Positions 8,528-18,344 of a stretch of DNA of 64,000 bases are shown here, piece by piece; within the stretch, counting starts at the first letter, position 1; every line of letters begins with the position of its first letter. This DNA is from Microvirga soli. GTDB lineage: Bacteria; Pseudomonadota; Alphaproteobacteria; Rhizobiales; Beijerinckiaceae. Under the pieces are notes generated by a model that saw nothing but the letters and a program-made list of their open reading frames with translations, ran no database searches and was not told where the DNA came from. The translations under genes and the position numbers were made by a program. Where the stretch lies: positions 1 to 64,000 of the forward strand of contig NZ_JAERQE010000023.1 of NCBI RefSeq assembly GCF_016734765.1, read 5' to 3'.

Positions 8528-10531
8528 TCAAAGATTATGTGTCCGGAGAACCTTCTCCGCGATGGCCTCGGCGGTGATGCCGAAGTGCTTGTAAAGGTCC
8601 TTGTAGGGCGCGCTGGCGCCAAACCCATGCATGCCGACGAAAATTCCGTCCGGGCCGATGACCGAATCCCAGCCGAAGCGCACCGCCGCTTCCACCGCAA
8701 CCTTGATCGGCGCATCCCCGATGATCTGGGCGCGGACCTTCTCAGGCTGGGCGAGGAACAGGTCGAGCGAGGGCACCGACACAACGCGAACGGCGAAGCT
8801 TTGTTCATCCAGAAGCTTCTGGGCAGCCAGCGCGATCTCCACCTCGGAGCCCGAGGCGAAGAGGGTGGCGCGGGCCTTTCCGTTGGCGGGCGACAGCTCG
8901 TAGGCGCCTGCGGACGAGAGGTTCTCAGCCCCGCCTACTTTCCGAACCTGCGGCAGGTTCTGGCGGGTCAGCGCCAGGGTCGACGGGCCGTCCGTGCGCT
9001 CGAGCGCCATCTGCCAGCACTCGGCGGTCTCGATGGCGTCGGCCGGGCGGAACACCCGCATCTTCGGCATGGAGCGAAGTGCTGCCAGATGCTCCACCGG
9101 CTGGTGGGTCGGGCCGTCCTCGCCGAGGCCGATGGAGTCGTGGGTCATCACATAGACGGCCGGAATGCCGGCAAGCGCCGCGATGCGCATGGCCGGGCGG
9201 GCATAGTCGGTGAAGACCAGGAAGGTCGCGCCCGCCGGCACATAGCCGCCATGGAGCGCGATGCCATTCATGGCTGCCGCCATGCCGTGCTCGCGGATGC
9301 CGTAATGGATATAGCGACCGGCATAATTGCCCGGCGAGATGGCATTGAGGTTCTTGGTCTTGGTGTTGTTGGAGGGCGTCAGGTCCGCCGAGCCCAGCAC
9401 CAGCTCCGGCACGGCCTCGGTGATCACCTCGAGGGCGATCTCGCTGGCCTTGCGGGTGGCAACAGTCTGCGGCTCGGCGATGAGCCGATCCTTCAGCTTG
9501 GCGACGGCGTCGGCTAGTCCTTCAGGGCGCACGCCCTTCACGCGGCGCTCGAACTCGGCGCGCTTCTCTTGCGGCAATGCCTTCAGGCGCTCGGTCCAAG
9601 CCTTGCGCTGGCGGCTGCCCTTCTTGCCGGCCTTGGCCCAGGCGCTGCGGATGTTATCCGGGATCTCGAACGGCGCGTGGCTCCAGCCGTAGGAGGCCTT
9701 GGCGCCAGCCAGTTCCTCGGCGCCGAGCGGCTCGCCGTGGGCCTTGGAGGTGCCGGCCTTTTTTGGGGCGCCGTAGCCGATGGTGGTCTTGCAGGCGATG
9801 AGGGTCGGGCGGTCCGACTTCTGAGCGCGGGAGATCGCGCGCTGAATCGCCTTCTCGTCATGGCCGTCCACGCGCACCGCGTTCCAGCCGCAGGCCTGGA
9901 AGCGCTTCACCTGATCGACGGAGTCGGAGAGCGACAGGGGCCCGTCGATGGAGATCTCGTTGTCGTCCCACAGGACGATCATGCGGTTGAGCTTCAGGTG
10001 GCCGGCAAGCGCGATGGCCTCGTGGCTGATGCCTTCCATCAGGTCGCCGTCGGAGGCGAGCACATAGGTGAAGTGGTCGACGAGGTCGTTGCCGTACTCG
10101 GCGTTGAGCATGCGCTCGGCCAGCGCGAAGCCGACCGCCGTGGCGATGCCCTGGCCGAGCGGCCCGGTGGTGGTCTCGACGCCCGGCGTCATGAAGTTTT
10201 CTGGGTGTCCCGGGGTCTTGGAATCGAGCTTGCGGAAGTTCTTCAGCTCCTCGACCGTCATGCCCTTCACGCCCGTGAGGTGCAGGAGCGAGTAGAGCAG
10301 CATCGAGCCGTGGCCGGCCGACAGGATGAACCGGTCGCGGTCGGGCCAAGTCGGGTCGGTGGCATCGTATTTCAGGAACTTGGTGAACAGCACCGTGGCG
10401 ATGTCGGCGGCGCCCATGGGCAGGCCCGGGTGGCCGGATTTGGCAGTTTCGACGGCGTCCATGGCGAGGACGCGCACGGCGTTCGCCAGATCGGAATGGG
10501 TGACGCGATCGGCGGAGACGGTATCTTGCAC
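8528..10531 (-). CDS. tkt: Transketolase
   Basis: About 667 residues. A ThDP- and Mg-dependent enzyme moving two-carbon units between sugar phosphates in the pentose phosphate and Calvin pathways. Seen are [27 protein letters not shown], the ThDP motif GDGDLMEG-like stretch ([13 protein letters not shown]) and [12 protein letters not shown] in the pyrimidine domain. A longer reading frame runs to 10714, but the extra N-terminal sequence is proline- and arginine-rich and unlike the family. The GTG at 10531, which starts V-Q-D-T-V-S-A-D-R, is therefore chosen; the exact start is uncertain. It is first in the tkt-gap-pgk block. Confidence 0.93.
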   Translation of the reverse strand: MQDTVSADRVTHSDLANAVRVLAMDAVETAKSGHPGLPMGAADIATVLFTKFLKYDATDPTWPDRDRFILSAGHGSMLLYSLLHLTGVKGMTVEELKNFRKLDSKTPGHPENFMTPGVETTTGPLGQGIATAVGFALAERMLNAEYGNDLVDHFTYVLASDGDLMEGISHEAIALAGHLKLNRMIVLWDDNEISIDGPLSLSDSVDQVKRFQACGWNAVRVDGHDEKAIQRAISRAQKSDRPTLIACKTTIGYGAPKKAGTSKAHGEPLGAEELAGAKASYGWSHAPFEIPDNIRSAWAKAGKKGSRQRKAWTERLKALPQEKRAEFERRVKGVRPEGLADAVAKLKDRLIAEPQTVATRKASEIALEVITEAVPELVLGSADLTPSNNTKTKNLNAISPGNYAGRYIHYGIREHGMAAAMNGIALHGGYVPAGATFLVFTDYARPAMRIAALAGIPAVYVMTHDSIGLGEDGPTHQPVEHLAALRSMPKMRVFRPADAIETAECWQMALERTDGPSTLALTRQNLPQVRKVGGAENLSSAGAYELSPANGKARATLFASGSEVEIALAAQKLLDEQSFAVRVVSVPSLDLFLAQPEKVRAQIIGDAPIKVAVEAAVRFGWDSVIGPDGIFVGMHGFGASAPYKDLYKHFGITAEAIAEKVLRTHNL

Positions 10532-10747
10532 GGCGAGATCCACAAATCTTGAGGGCCCCGCAACGGGGCGGTCTGTCTGGGAAAGGTGCGGGCTCCTTAA
10601 CACGGGGCAGGGGGGAGTCAAAGGCTCGAAGGGGCGTAATCCCCTTCCGGACCATTGCCCCTCCTCGAATGAACACGCGGTTCTTCGCGCAAAACCGGGT
10701 CCACTTTTGCGCACGATGCGCTAGTCTCGTGCCCGAATCCCGGAGGC

Positions 10748-11047
10748 ATGATGGCGGCGCCCACACTCGACGAAGCGATGAAACGGCTGGACAGAGCTTT
10801 GGGGCTTCTTGAGGCGTCCGTCTCCCGGCGCCTGGAGGCCGACAGGCGGCGCGGCGGCCTGGAAACCGAGCTTCAGCTCATGCAGGACGATCGCTCCCGC
10901 CTGGCGGTGGAGCTCGACGGGGCTCTCACCCGACTGCATCGCTTCGAGGCTGCCACCGACGACGTGAGCCGGCGCGTCCGCCAGGCGATCGGGGCCGTCG
11001 AGACCGTTCTGGCGCAGGCCGGACAGCTCGAACCCGAGGAAGGCTGA
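10748..11047 (+). CDS. DUF4164 family small coiled-coil protein
   Basis: A 99-residue, strongly helical protein with heptad-like leucines (LDRALGLLEASV and ELQLMQDDRSRLAVELD). It sits directly upstream of zapA with a 4-bp gap, an arrangement seen in Rhizobiales. The family has no settled function; position and coiled-coil character suggest a cell-division accessory role. Confidence 0.8.
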   Translation: MMAAPTLDEAMKRLDRALGLLEASVSRRLEADRRRGGLETELQLMQDDRSRLAVELDGALTRLHRFEAATDDVSRRVRQAIGAVETVLAQAGQLEPEEG

Positions 11048-11051
11048 AGCC

Positions 11052-11435
11052 ATGTCCCAGGTGACGGTGACCATTGCCGGCAGAACCTACCGGATCGCCT
11101 GCGCCGAGGGCGAGGAGCGGCACCTCGAAGGGCTGGCGGCCTCCTACAATGCCCGGATCGAGGAGATGCGCGCCACCTTCGGGCAGGTCGACGATCTGCG
11201 CCTCCACGTCATGGCGGCGATTGCCCAGGCCGATGAGCTGCATGAGACGAGGAAGCAGATCACGGCGCTGACCGAGGAAGTGGCGATGCTCAACAGCGTC
11301 CATATCTATCGGGACGAGCGGCTTGAACAGATCGAGGCGAGGCTCGCCAGCGGCATCCAGCAGGCAGCCGAGCGCATCGAGGAGCTGGCCCGAAGCCTCA
11401 ACGGCGCAGGGCAGGTTGAGGCGGGTCCCAGGTGA
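11052..11435 (+). CDS. zapA: Cell division protein ZapA
   Basis: A 127-residue protein that cross-links FtsZ protofilaments. The N-terminal globular domain starts MSQVTVTIAGRTYRIAC, followed by EERHLEGLAASYNARI and a VMAAIAQADEL helix. A long C-terminal coiled coil (about residues 55-120) follows. Neighbours DUF4164, 6S RNA and 5-FCL are the usual ones for alphaproteobacterial zapA, although a GNAT gene intervenes here before the 6S RNA. Confidence 0.92.
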   Translation: MSQVTVTIAGRTYRIACAEGEERHLEGLAASYNARIEEMRATFGQVDDLRLHVMAAIAQADELHETRKQITALTEEVAMLNSVHIYRDERLEQIEARLASGIQQAAERIEELARSLNGAGQVEAGPR

Positions 11436-11475
11436 TCCTGTTGCGATTGCGCAGGCGTTCTGCTCTCATCCGAAA

Positions 11476-12249
11476 ATGAATTTTCTCTCAGATACTCACT
11501 TGGCCAATCGGGTCGAAGAGGCGTGCCTGAACGGCTGGCCGGCTTTGCGCGAAGCGGTCTTCGACGGCTGGCTAATCCGTCTGGCGGATGGCTACACGCG
11601 GCGGACGAACTCCGTGAACTTGCTCTCAGCCGGCACTTTGCCGCTCGATCATAAGGTTCGGTATTGCGAGGCGGTTTATGCTGCTCAAGGGCAACCGACG
11701 ATCTTCTGCATTCCCACCCATGCCGATCCAGCCTTGAGCCGGAATCTCGATCAGAGGGGTTACTGTCCGCCCGAGGATGAAAGCTGCGTCCTGTACAAGG
11801 ACTTCGCCGAGGCAGTGCCTGAGGCGGCCGGCGATGTCGTTCTGGAGGAGGGATTTCCGGGGGAAGATTGGCTGAACGCCTTGGCGCGCCTCCATGGGCA
11901 GAGTGAAGCTGCGCGGAGCACCCATTGCAAGATCCTGAAGAGCCTGTCGGTTCCGGCCGTCTTCGCAGCCGTTCGAGGCAACGATGGTCGCCTGGGCGCT
12001 TTGGCCTACGGGGCGGTTCACGATGGGCTCGTCTGCGTGAACTCCGTCGTGACCGACCCCACCTGCAGAAGACAAGGCTTGGCGCGAAAGGCTGTCGTCG
12101 CCGTTCTCGGGTGGGCGCAGGAACGCTGCCGGGCCACCGGAGCCTGCTTGGCGGTGGTTGCCGACAGCGCTCCCGCGAGAGCCTTGTATCGGGACTTGGG
12201 CTTCAACCGCGAGGTCTATCGCTATCATTACCGACGCCGGGAGGTCTGA
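11476..12249 (+). CDS. GNAT-family N-acetyltransferase
   Basis: A 257-residue protein with a C-terminal GNAT fold (about residues 120-255). The acetyl-CoA loop is CVNSVVTDPTCRRQGLARKA, which fits the Q/R-x-x-G-x-G/A motif, and the last strand is APARALYRDLGFNREVYRYHY. The N-terminal half is a less conserved extension. The start at 11476 (MNFLSD) is preferred over in-frame upstream codons that overlap zapA. It sits inside the normally tight zapA-6S RNA-5-FCL interval, and its somewhat lower GC suggests a later insertion. The acceptor substrate is unknown. Confidence 0.8.
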   Translation: MNFLSDTHLANRVEEACLNGWPALREAVFDGWLIRLADGYTRRTNSVNLLSAGTLPLDHKVRYCEAVYAAQGQPTIFCIPTHADPALSRNLDQRGYCPPEDESCVLYKDFAEAVPEAAGDVVLEEGFPGEDWLNALARLHGQSEAARSTHCKILKSLSVPAVFAAVRGNDGRLGALAYGAVHDGLVCVNSVVTDPTCRRQGLARKAVVAVLGWAQERCRATGACLAVVADSAPARALYRDLGFNREVYRYHYRRREV

Positions 12250-12270
12250 GAGTGCTGGTCGTTCCTTGCC

Positions 12271-12451
12271 GATTTCCCGAACTTTCCCCTTTCCCCGGCG
12301 CCTCCTAATCCCTACATAGGAAAGGCGGGGCTGCGGGGCGCGTTAGGAGTTCATATTCCCCGGGGCCTTATCGATCCCAACGGGAGCTGTCCCTGCCCGG
12401 TCCGTGGACCGGAACACACGGCGCCCACCTACTTTGTAGGTTCCCGGGATC
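12271..12451 (+). ncRNA. ssrS: 6S RNA (alphaproteobacterial type)
   Basis: The interval between the GNAT gene and 5-FCL holds a structured region. Its ends pair as an imperfect closing stem (12271-12282 with 12440-12451). The 3' half contains the GGCGCCCACCTACTTTGTAGG segment that I recall from Rhizobiales 6S RNAs, and GGTCCGTGGACC forms an internal hairpin. 6S RNA binds sigma-70 RNA polymerase in stationary phase. Location next to zapA and the 5-FCL gene is the classical 6S context. Ends are approximate, and a covariance-model search was not possible. Confidence 0.8.
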
Positions 12452-12484
12452 GCTTCTCCGACGGTTTCTGTGGCTCCGCACCTG

Positions 12485-13069
12485 ATGACATCTCCTCTCC
12501 CTCCCGAGTTGAAAGAGCGCCTCCGCAGTGACGGCTTTGCCCGGCGCGACGGGCTCGATAAGGAGTTCCGCCACAAGGCGGCGGAACGGATCGCGGCCAA
12601 GGCTCTCCAATTTTCCGATCTTCAGGACGTGACGCCGGTGGGCGGCTACTGGCCGATCCGCACCGAGGTCGATCCGCGTCCCCTTATGGAAGCGCTGCTG
12701 GAGCGCGGGCAGGACGTGGCTCTTTCGCAGATCCTCCATCCTCATTTGAGCTGGCGCCTGTGGCAGCCGGGCGACGTGCTGGTCAAAGGCGGCTTCGGCG
12801 TGCGCGAGCCGGGTCCCGACGCGCCAGAGGTTTTCCCCAAGGCGCTGCTCGTGCCGCTGGTGGCCTTCGACCGCCGGGGAGGGCGCATCGGCTACGGCAA
12901 GGGGCATTTCGACCGGGCCATCGCAGCGCTGGAAGAGCAGCATCCCGTCTTGACCATCGGCCTCGCTTATGCGGTTCAGGAGATCGACGAGGTTCCGGTC
13001 GAACCCCATGACCGGCCTCTCGACATTATCATCACCGAGACCGAACTCATTCGGACGAAATCCGCTTAA
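12485..13069 (+). CDS. 5-formyltetrahydrofolate cyclo-ligase
   Basis: A 194-residue enzyme (5-FCL, YgfA/Fau) converting 5-formyl-THF + ATP into 5,10-methenyl-THF. Typical features are the GGYWPIRTEVDPRPL segment, LVPLVAFDRRGGRIGYGKGHFD (the ATP/folate loop, here split by me), and the final PHDRPLDIIITET. An in-frame GTG lies 15 nt upstream; the ATG at 12485 is chosen. It is immediately downstream of 6S RNA, matching the widespread ssrS-ygfA link, and 9 bp upstream of the metallophosphoesterase gene. Confidence 0.92.
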   Translation: MTSPLPPELKERLRSDGFARRDGLDKEFRHKAAERIAAKALQFSDLQDVTPVGGYWPIRTEVDPRPLMEALLERGQDVALSQILHPHLSWRLWQPGDVLVKGGFGVREPGPDAPEVFPKALLVPLVAFDRRGGRIGYGKGHFDRAIAALEEQHPVLTIGLAYAVQEIDEVPVEPHDRPLDIIITETELIRTKSA

Positions 13070-13078
13070 GGATCCATC

Positions 13079-13900
13079 ATGCGTCTTCTCTTCCTCGGCG
13101 ACATCGTTGGGCGGCCCGGCCGCAATGCGGTGACCGAGCGCCTGCCAGGCCTTCGCGACCGCTGGCAACTCGATTGCGTGGTCATCAACGGCGAGAACTC
13201 CGCCGGAGGCTTCGGCATCAACGAGGCGATCTGCGACGAGATCCTGGCCGCCGGGGCCGATGCGATCACGCTCGGCAACCATTCCTGGGATCAGCGCGAG
13301 ACGCTTGTGTTCATCGAACGCCAGCCGCGTCTCTTGCGGCCCGTGAACTACCCGCAGGGAACGCCGGGCCGCGGCGCCAACCTCATCGATACCCGCTCTG
13401 GCCACCGGGTTCTTGTGGTCAACGTCATGGGCCGCCTGTACATGGACCCGCTGGACGATCCGTTCGCTGCCGTCGAGCGGGAGCTCGAGACCTGCCCGAT
13501 GGGTCAGGTGGCCGATGCCGTCATCATCGACGTGCATGCGGAGGCCACCAGCGAGAAGGAGGCCATGGGCCATTATTTCGACGGACGGGCAAGCTTGGTT
13601 GTGGGCACCCACACCCATGTGCCCACCGCCGATCACCGGGTGCTGTCCGGCGGCACGGCCTACATGTCGGATGCCGGAATGTGCGGCGACTACGATTCCG
13701 TGCTCGGCATGCAGAAGGAGGAATCGATCCGCCGCTTCATCCAGAAGACTCCTGGCGCCCGCATGGAGCCGGCTCTGGGCGAGGGCACGCTCTCGGGCAT
13801 CGCGGTCGAGACCGACGACCGCACCGGCTTGGCCAAGCGCGTGGCGGCGGTTCGCCTCGGGCCGAACCTGGAAGAGACCTGGCCCCGCTTCTGGGATTAG
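13079..13900 (+). CDS. YmdB/TIGR00282-family metallophosphoesterase
   Basis: A 273-residue calcineurin-like phosphoesterase. Metal-site motifs in order are LFLGDIVGRPGR, VVINGENSAGG, ITLGNHSWDQ, IDVHAEATSEKEAMG and VVGTHTHVPTADH. The Bacillus YmdB relative is a cyclic-nucleotide phosphodiesterase; substrate here is not established. Length and motif spacing fit the family. It follows the 5-FCL gene closely and is probably co-transcribed with it. Confidence 0.9.
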   Translation: MRLLFLGDIVGRPGRNAVTERLPGLRDRWQLDCVVINGENSAGGFGINEAICDEILAAGADAITLGNHSWDQRETLVFIERQPRLLRPVNYPQGTPGRGANLIDTRSGHRVLVVNVMGRLYMDPLDDPFAAVERELETCPMGQVADAVIIDVHAEATSEKEAMGHYFDGRASLVVGTHTHVPTADHRVLSGGTAYMSDAGMCGDYDSVLGMQKEESIRRFIQKTPGARMEPALGEGTLSGIAVETDDRTGLAKRVAAVRLGPNLEETWPRFWD

Positions 13901-13908
13901 GCCCAGTT

Positions 13909-13945
13909 TTTCCCTCTCCCGCTAAAGGGGAGAGGGCCACGCTCC
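13909..13945 (+). repeat. Short inverted-repeat fragment of GGGGAGGG type (family C-like)
   Basis: CCCTCTCCCGC and GGGGAGAGGG arms form a small hairpin just after the metallophosphoesterase stop. It resembles one end of the longer family C elements at 18196, 35081 and 37926. Confidence 0.5.
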
Positions 13946-13995
13946 CTTGGCGTAGAGCGTTGCCGTTCCCATCTCTCCTGCCACGGAGGTGATCG

Positions 13996-14691
13996 GTGGA
14001 CGCAGACGCAAAGACGACCAGGAACGGCAGGATCAACGTCTATCGCCAGGAGAGCGAGTTCCACCGGGCGCACGAGCACCAGAGCGCCTCGGCCGTTTTG
14101 CGTGCTGTGATCGATGAGGCCAAGGGCGAGACGATCTCGATCCGTGAGATCATCGAGGCTTTCGGCGAGCGCGCCTTCGGCTTCGTGCTGATCCTGTTCT
14201 CCCTGCCGAACTGCGTCCCCAACGTGCCGGGCATTGCCGGCATCGTCGGCACCCCCGTGCTCATCTTCGGCATCCAGATGATGCTGGGCCATAAGCGCCC
14301 GTGGCTGCCGGGCTTCATCCTGCGCCAGACAGTGTCCGTTGCGAAGTTCAAGCGCCTCATCGATATCGCCGAGCCCAGGCTCCAGAAGTTGGAGAGCTAC
14401 TGCAAGCCCCGGCTGCTCCCGCTCTTCGGTCCCATCGGTGATCGGGTGGTCGGGCTCTTCGCCTTTTTGGTTGCCGTATCGGTCCTGATCCCGTTTCCCG
14501 GCACCAACTTCCCGCCCTCCATCGCCCTCGTCATCGCGTCCATCGCCGTGATGGAGGAGGACGGCTATCTCCTGCTTGTCGGTTATCTCATCGGCTTGGC
14601 GGGGCTCGCCTATACGGTGACGATCCTGGGCGCCTCCTACCACCTCATCCTGGCGGCCATTCAGAACCTGCCGGGCTGGCTCGGGTTTTAG
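13996..14691 (+). CDS. exoD: ExoD-family membrane protein
   Basis: A 231-residue protein starting at a GTG. It matches ExoD (exopolysaccharide synthesis) proteins, with ISIREIIEAFGERAFGFVLI, an SLPNCVPNVPG loop and three to four hydrophobic segments towards the C-terminus (about residues 60-95, 155-175, 190-225). ExoD was first described in Sinorhizobium as affecting exopolysaccharide production and alkali tolerance; its molecular role is not known. No exopolysaccharide genes are adjacent. Confidence 0.85.
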   Translation: MDADAKTTRNGRINVYRQESEFHRAHEHQSASAVLRAVIDEAKGETISIREIIEAFGERAFGFVLILFSLPNCVPNVPGIAGIVGTPVLIFGIQMMLGHKRPWLPGFILRQTVSVAKFKRLIDIAEPRLQKLESYCKPRLLPLFGPIGDRVVGLFAFLVAVSVLIPFPGTNFPPSIALVIASIAVMEEDGYLLLVGYLIGLAGLAYTVTILGASYHLILAAIQNLPGWLGF

Positions 14692-14823
14692 TTTTTCCGG
14701 ACCTGCGCAAGGGGGCTTTGCCTGAACCCCTTCGCCGCCTTATAAGCGGGCCATCGTCAACTTCTCCGGCCTGACGGGCGCTTTCCATGGAAGCGGCTCT
14801 CGGCCGGCAATCCGGAGGCCCCG

Positions 14824-15570
14824 ATGGCCGGGCATTCACAGTTCAAGAATATCATGCACCGCAAGGGCAAGGTGGACGCGGTGCGGTCCAAGGTGTTTTC
14901 CAAGCTCGCCCGCGAAATCACCGTGGCGGCCAAGATGGGCATGCCCGACCCCGCCATGAACCCGCGCCTGCGCGCCGCGATCCTCGCCGCGCGCGCCGAG
15001 AACATGCCCAAGGACAACATCCAGCGGGCCATCAACAAAGCCTCGGGCGGCGATGCGGAGAACTACGACGAGATCCGCTACGAGGGCTACGGCCCCGGGG
15101 GCGCGGCCATCATTGTCGAGGCCATGACCGACAACCGCAACCGCACGGCCTCCGACATCCGCTCCTACTTCACCAAGAGCGGCGGCAACCTGGCTGAGAC
15201 CGGCGCGGTCTCCTTCATGTTCGACCGGGTCGGCTACATCGAGTTCGGCCCGGATGTGGCCGATGCCGACGCTATGCTGGAAGCCGCCATCGATGCCGGC
15301 GCCGACGATGTGGCTTCTGGCGAGAACGGCCATGAGGTCTATTGCGACCAGGGCAATCTCAACGAGGTGACCAAGGCGCTCGAAGACAAGTTCGGCGAGC
15401 CCAAGGCCTCTAAGCTGGTCTGGAAGCCCCAGACCCCCGTGGCGGTCGACGACGAGACCGGTGAGAAGCTGATGAAGCTGATGGAATCCCTCGAGGAGCA
15501 CGACGACGTTCAGAACGTCTACGGCAACTTCGAGCTGTCCGAGGCCCTCATGCAGAAGATGGCTGAGTGA
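14824..15570 (+). CDS. YebC/PmpR (TACO1) family protein
   Basis: A 248-residue protein with the family's near-invariant start [15 protein letters not shown]. Other conserved blocks are [25 protein letters not shown] and [14 protein letters not shown]. YebC members were annotated as transcription factors; recent work on relatives points to a role in translation of difficult peptide motifs. It sits directly upstream of ruvC, the common bacterial order yebC-ruvC-ruvA-ruvB. Confidence 0.95.
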   Translation: MAGHSQFKNIMHRKGKVDAVRSKVFSKLAREITVAAKMGMPDPAMNPRLRAAILAARAENMPKDNIQRAINKASGGDAENYDEIRYEGYGPGGAAIIVEAMTDNRNRTASDIRSYFTKSGGNLAETGAVSFMFDRVGYIEFGPDVADADAMLEAAIDAGADDVASGENGHEVYCDQGNLNEVTKALEDKFGEPKASKLVWKPQTPVAVDDETGEKLMKLMESLEEHDDVQNVYGNFELSEALMQKMAE

Positions 15571-15585
15571 TTTTGCCTGTGCGTC

Positions 15586-15608
15586 ATGCCCGGGCTTGTC
15601 CCGGGCAT
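15586..15608 (+). repeat. Small palindrome (ATGCCCGGG / CCCGGGCAT)
   Basis: A 9-bp perfect stem with a 5-nt loop lies 16 bp after the yebC stop. It belongs to the widespread Rhizobiales intergenic palindrome type whose translation gives false peptides such as M-D-A-R-D-K-P-G-H-D on the opposite strand. There is no U-tract. Confidence 0.7.
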
Positions 15609-15678
15609 CCACGTCTTCTTAACCGTTGATGGCGTGGATGGCCGTCAGCCAAGGCGGCTATGACGGTGGAGAACAACA

Positions 15679-16182
15679 GTGACTGAGCGCGTCCGCATCC
15701 TCGGCCTCGATCCCGGCCTGCGCAACACCGGCTGGGGCGTCATCACGGTCGAGGGGACGAAGCTCTCGTACGTCGCCTGCGGGGTCGTGACCTCCGACGG
15801 CGATCTCGACCTGGCGCTTCGCCTCAAGCAACTCTACGACCGGCTGACGGAGGTGATCCGGACCTGGACGCCCGACGAGGTGTCCGTGGAGGAAACCTTC
15901 GTCAACAAGGACGCCCAGGCGACCCTCAAGCTCGGCCAGGCCCGCGCCATGTCCCTGCTGGTCCCGGCCCTCCATGGGCTGCCGGTGGCGGAATACGGGG
16001 CCAACCAGGTGAAGAAGACCGTGGTGGGCGTCGGTCATGCCGATAAGAACCAGGTGCAGGCCATGATCAGGATCCTGCTGCCCAAGGCCGACTTCAAGAA
16101 GGCGGATGCGGCCGACGCGCTCGCCATCGCCATCGCCCACGCCCACCAACGCAAGGCCCGGGCTTTGGCGGCGATGTATTAG
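15679..16182 (+). CDS. ruvC: Crossover junction endodeoxyribonuclease RuvC
   Basis: A 167-residue Holliday junction resolvase starting at GTG. The acidic catalytic residues are in place: [13 protein letters not shown] (Asp), VSVEETFVN (Glu) and the C-terminal [17 protein letters not shown] (two Asp). It works with the RuvAB branch-migration complex encoded next. Length is standard. Confidence 0.96.
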   Translation: MTERVRILGLDPGLRNTGWGVITVEGTKLSYVACGVVTSDGDLDLALRLKQLYDRLTEVIRTWTPDEVSVEETFVNKDAQATLKLGQARAMSLLVPALHGLPVAEYGANQVKKTVVGVGHADKNQVQAMIRILLPKADFKKADAADALAIAIAHAHQRKARALAAMY

Positions 16183-16200
16183 GGTGTTACAACGCAACGA

Positions 16201-16305
16201 CTGTCATTCCGGGGCGGCGGAGCCGAGCCCGGAATCCATAAACACCGGCATCGCAGAATGGAGCGCCGTCAGCGTTTATGGATCCCCGCCTTCGTGGGGA
16301 TGACC
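16201..16305 (+). repeat. Intergenic palindromic repeat, family B copy 1
   Basis: It begins CTGTCATTCCGGGGCGGC, has a central CCCGGAATCCATAA ... TTTATGGATCCC pair of arms, and ends near GGGGATGACCC. A second copy lies at 40620-40761. It separates ruvC from ruvA, and its 3' end supplies the false N-terminal peptide M-D-P-R-L-R-G-D-D in frame with ruvA. Confidence 0.8.
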
Positions 16306-16322
16306 CTGGAGGGGACAAGAAC

Positions 16323-16940
16323 GTGATCGGCAAACTCAAAGGCGTGGTGGATTCCTACGGCGAGGATTTCGTGATCCTCGACGTGCACGGAGTCGGCTAT
16401 GTGGTCCACTGCTCCTCCCGCACTCTCCAGAATCTGCCGCCCACCGGCGAGGCGGCGGTGCTCTCCATCGAGACCCACGTGCGCGAGGACATGATCCGCC
16501 TCTTCGGCTTCCGGTCGGATTCCGAGCGCGAGTGGTTCCGCATGCTCCAATCTGTCCAGGGCGTGGGCTCGAAGGTGGCGCTCGGCATCCTGTCGGTGCT
16601 GGATCCCGGCACTCTCGCGACTGCCATCGCCACCGGCGACAAGGCCTCGGTTGCCCGCGGCCCCGGCGTTGGCCCGAAGCTTGCCCAGCGCATCGTGTCG
16701 GAACTCAAGGACAAGGCCCCAGCCTTCGCGGCCGTCGATCCGGCCCTCATCCGCCTCACCGGAGCCGTCGAGGACAACAGCGCTCCACGTCCCGTGGCGG
16801 ATGCCATCTCGGCGCTGGTCAATCTCGGCTATCCCCAGGTCCAGGCCTCGGCCGCCGTGGCGGCCGCTATGAAGCAGGCAGGCGACGAGGCCGAGGCCAA
16901 GACGCTCATTCGGCTGGGTTTGCGGGAGCTTGCGCGGTGA
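16323..16940 (+). CDS. ruvA: Holliday junction DNA helicase subunit RuvA
   Basis: A 205-residue junction-binding subunit. Domain I starts [13 protein letters not shown] (GTG start). Helix-hairpin-helix motifs are [18 protein letters not shown] and [17 protein letters not shown] in domain II. Domain III (about residues 155-205) contacts RuvB. An in-frame ATG at 16278 would add repeat-derived residues and is rejected. It forms an operon with ruvC and ruvB, although a repeat lies on each side. Confidence 0.95.
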   Translation: MIGKLKGVVDSYGEDFVILDVHGVGYVVHCSSRTLQNLPPTGEAAVLSIETHVREDMIRLFGFRSDSEREWFRMLQSVQGVGSKVALGILSVLDPGTLATAIATGDKASVARGPGVGPKLAQRIVSELKDKAPAFAAVDPALIRLTGAVEDNSAPRPVADAISALVNLGYPQVQASAAVAAAMKQAGDEAEAKTLIRLGLRELAR

Positions 16941-16948
16941 GTGTCTCT

Positions 16949-17046
16949 TGTCATCGCCGGCGGCCGAAGGCCGGGAAGGGGATCCATGGCGCTTAGCGTG
17001 TGAGTGGGTTCCCTGCCCTCCGCTACGCGCCGGCCGGGAATGACAC
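16949..17046 (+). repeat. Intergenic palindromic repeat, family A copy 2
   Basis: TGTCATCGCCGGCGGCC at one end and GGCCGGGAATGACA at the other, with GGGAAGGGGATCCA in the left arm. It lies between ruvA and ruvB and matches copies at 3275, 31638 and 42618. Confidence 0.8.
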
Positions 17047-17134
17047 AGGAGTTGGACGTTCCTGTTTTGATCCTGTTAAAGATGGCGTATTACACTGGAA
17101 ACGCCTATATGAAGCCTTTGGAAGGTAAGCCTCT

Positions 17135-18181
17135 TTGACCGATTCCCGCCGCCTGATCAGCCCGGAAAAGCGCGAGGACGATGTTGATGCGTCGATCCGG
17201 CCGCTCTCGCTCGACGATTTCACGGGCCAGAAGGCCGCGCGGGCCAATCTCCAGATCTTCATCAATGCCGCCAAGGCGCGGGGTGATGCCCTTGACCATG
17301 TGCTCTTCGTCGGCCCGCCGGGGCTGGGCAAGACCACGCTGGCGCAGATCGTCGCCCGCGAGCTCGGAGTCAATTTCCGCTCGACCTCAGGCCCGGTGAT
17401 CGCCAAGGCGGGCGATCTAGCAGCCCAGCTCACCAACCTGGAAGAGCGCGACGTGCTCTTCATCGACGAGATCCACCGCCTCAACCCGGCGGTCGAGGAA
17501 ATCCTCTATCCGGCCATGGAGGATTACCAGCTCGACCTGATCATCGGCGAGGGCCCGGCGGCCCGCTCGGTGAAGATCGAGCTGCCGAAATTCACGCTGG
17601 TGGGCGCCACCACCCGGGCGGGCCTGCTCACCACCCCCTTGCGCGACCGCTTCGGCATTCCGATCCGGCTCGAGTTCTACACCGTCGACGAGCTTGAGCT
17701 GATCGTGCGCCGCGGCGCCCGGGTGCTGGGTCTCGGCATGAGCGAGGAGGGGGCCAACGAGATCGCCCGCCGGTCCCGCGGCACGCCGCGCATCGCCGGC
17801 CGCCTCCTGCGCCGCGTGCGGGACTTCGCCATCGTGGAAGGTGTGCAGACCGTCAGCCGCGACCTCGCCGACAAGTCCTTGCGCCTCCTCGACGTGGACC
17901 CCATCGGCCTCGACCTCATGGACCGCAAGTACCTGACCCTGGTGGCCAATTCCTTCGGCGGCGGCCCGGTGGGCATTGAGACGATTGCGGCGGCCCTGTC
18001 CGAGCCGCGCGATGCCATCGAGGACATCATCGAGCCGTATCTCATCCAGAAGGGCTTCGTTCAGCGCACCCCGCGTGGGCGCGTTCTCACCCCCCACGCC
18101 TTCAAGCACCTCGGCATCCCCGAGCCGACCCGCGAGACGGTGGCGCAGTTCGGGCTGTTCGGCGGGGATGCGGATGAGTGA
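17135..18181 (+). CDS. ruvB: Holliday junction branch migration ATPase RuvB
   Basis: A 348-residue AAA+ motor. Walker A is [11 protein letters not shown], Walker B is [10 protein letters not shown], and the sensor GATTRAG and arginine-finger region [12 protein letters not shown] are present. A C-terminal winged-helix domain includes [17 protein letters not shown]. Translation starts at a TTG (17135) 8-10 bp after a GGAAGG ribosome site. It pairs with RuvA on Holliday junctions. Confidence 0.96.
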   Translation: MTDSRRLISPEKREDDVDASIRPLSLDDFTGQKAARANLQIFINAAKARGDALDHVLFVGPPGLGKTTLAQIVARELGVNFRSTSGPVIAKAGDLAAQLTNLEERDVLFIDEIHRLNPAVEEILYPAMEDYQLDLIIGEGPAARSVKIELPKFTLVGATTRAGLLTTPLRDRFGIPIRLEFYTVDELELIVRRGARVLGLGMSEEGANEIARRSRGTPRIAGRLLRRVRDFAIVEGVQTVSRDLADKSLRLLDVDPIGLDLMDRKYLTLVANSFGGGPVGIETIAAALSEPRDAIEDIIEPYLIQKGFVQRTPRGRVLTPHAFKHLGIPEPTRETVAQFGLFGGDADE

Positions 18182-18195
18182 GGAGCGCAGATCTT

Positions 18196-18320
18196 CCACC
18201 TCCCCCTTGAGGGGGGAGGTCGCGCCGGAGGCGCGGGAGGGGGTGGAAACACGACCTTCGTCGGCGCTGCCACCCCACCCCAGCCTGATGGCTGACCCTC
18301 CCCCTCAAGGGGAGGGTGGA
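18196..18320 (+). repeat. Intergenic palindromic repeat, family C copy 1
   Basis: Long inverted repeat with CCTCCCCCTTGAGGGGGGAGG at the left and CCCTCCCCCTCAAGGGGAGGG at the right (each arm is itself a palindrome), and GGGGTGG/CCACCCC inside. It is placed between ruvB and ybgC. Copies occur at 35081 and 37926, again between co-directional genes. Confidence 0.8.
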
Positions 18321-18344
18321 GGCTATCCTCATCTCTCCGGCTTC

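Noticed and set aside
10532-10714. Extended N-terminus of transketolase
   Set aside because: The added sequence is Pro/Arg-rich, unlike the family, and overlaps a likely promoter region.
16278-16322. Upstream ATG start for ruvA
   Set aside because: The extra residues come from the family B repeat; the family start is the GTG at 16323.
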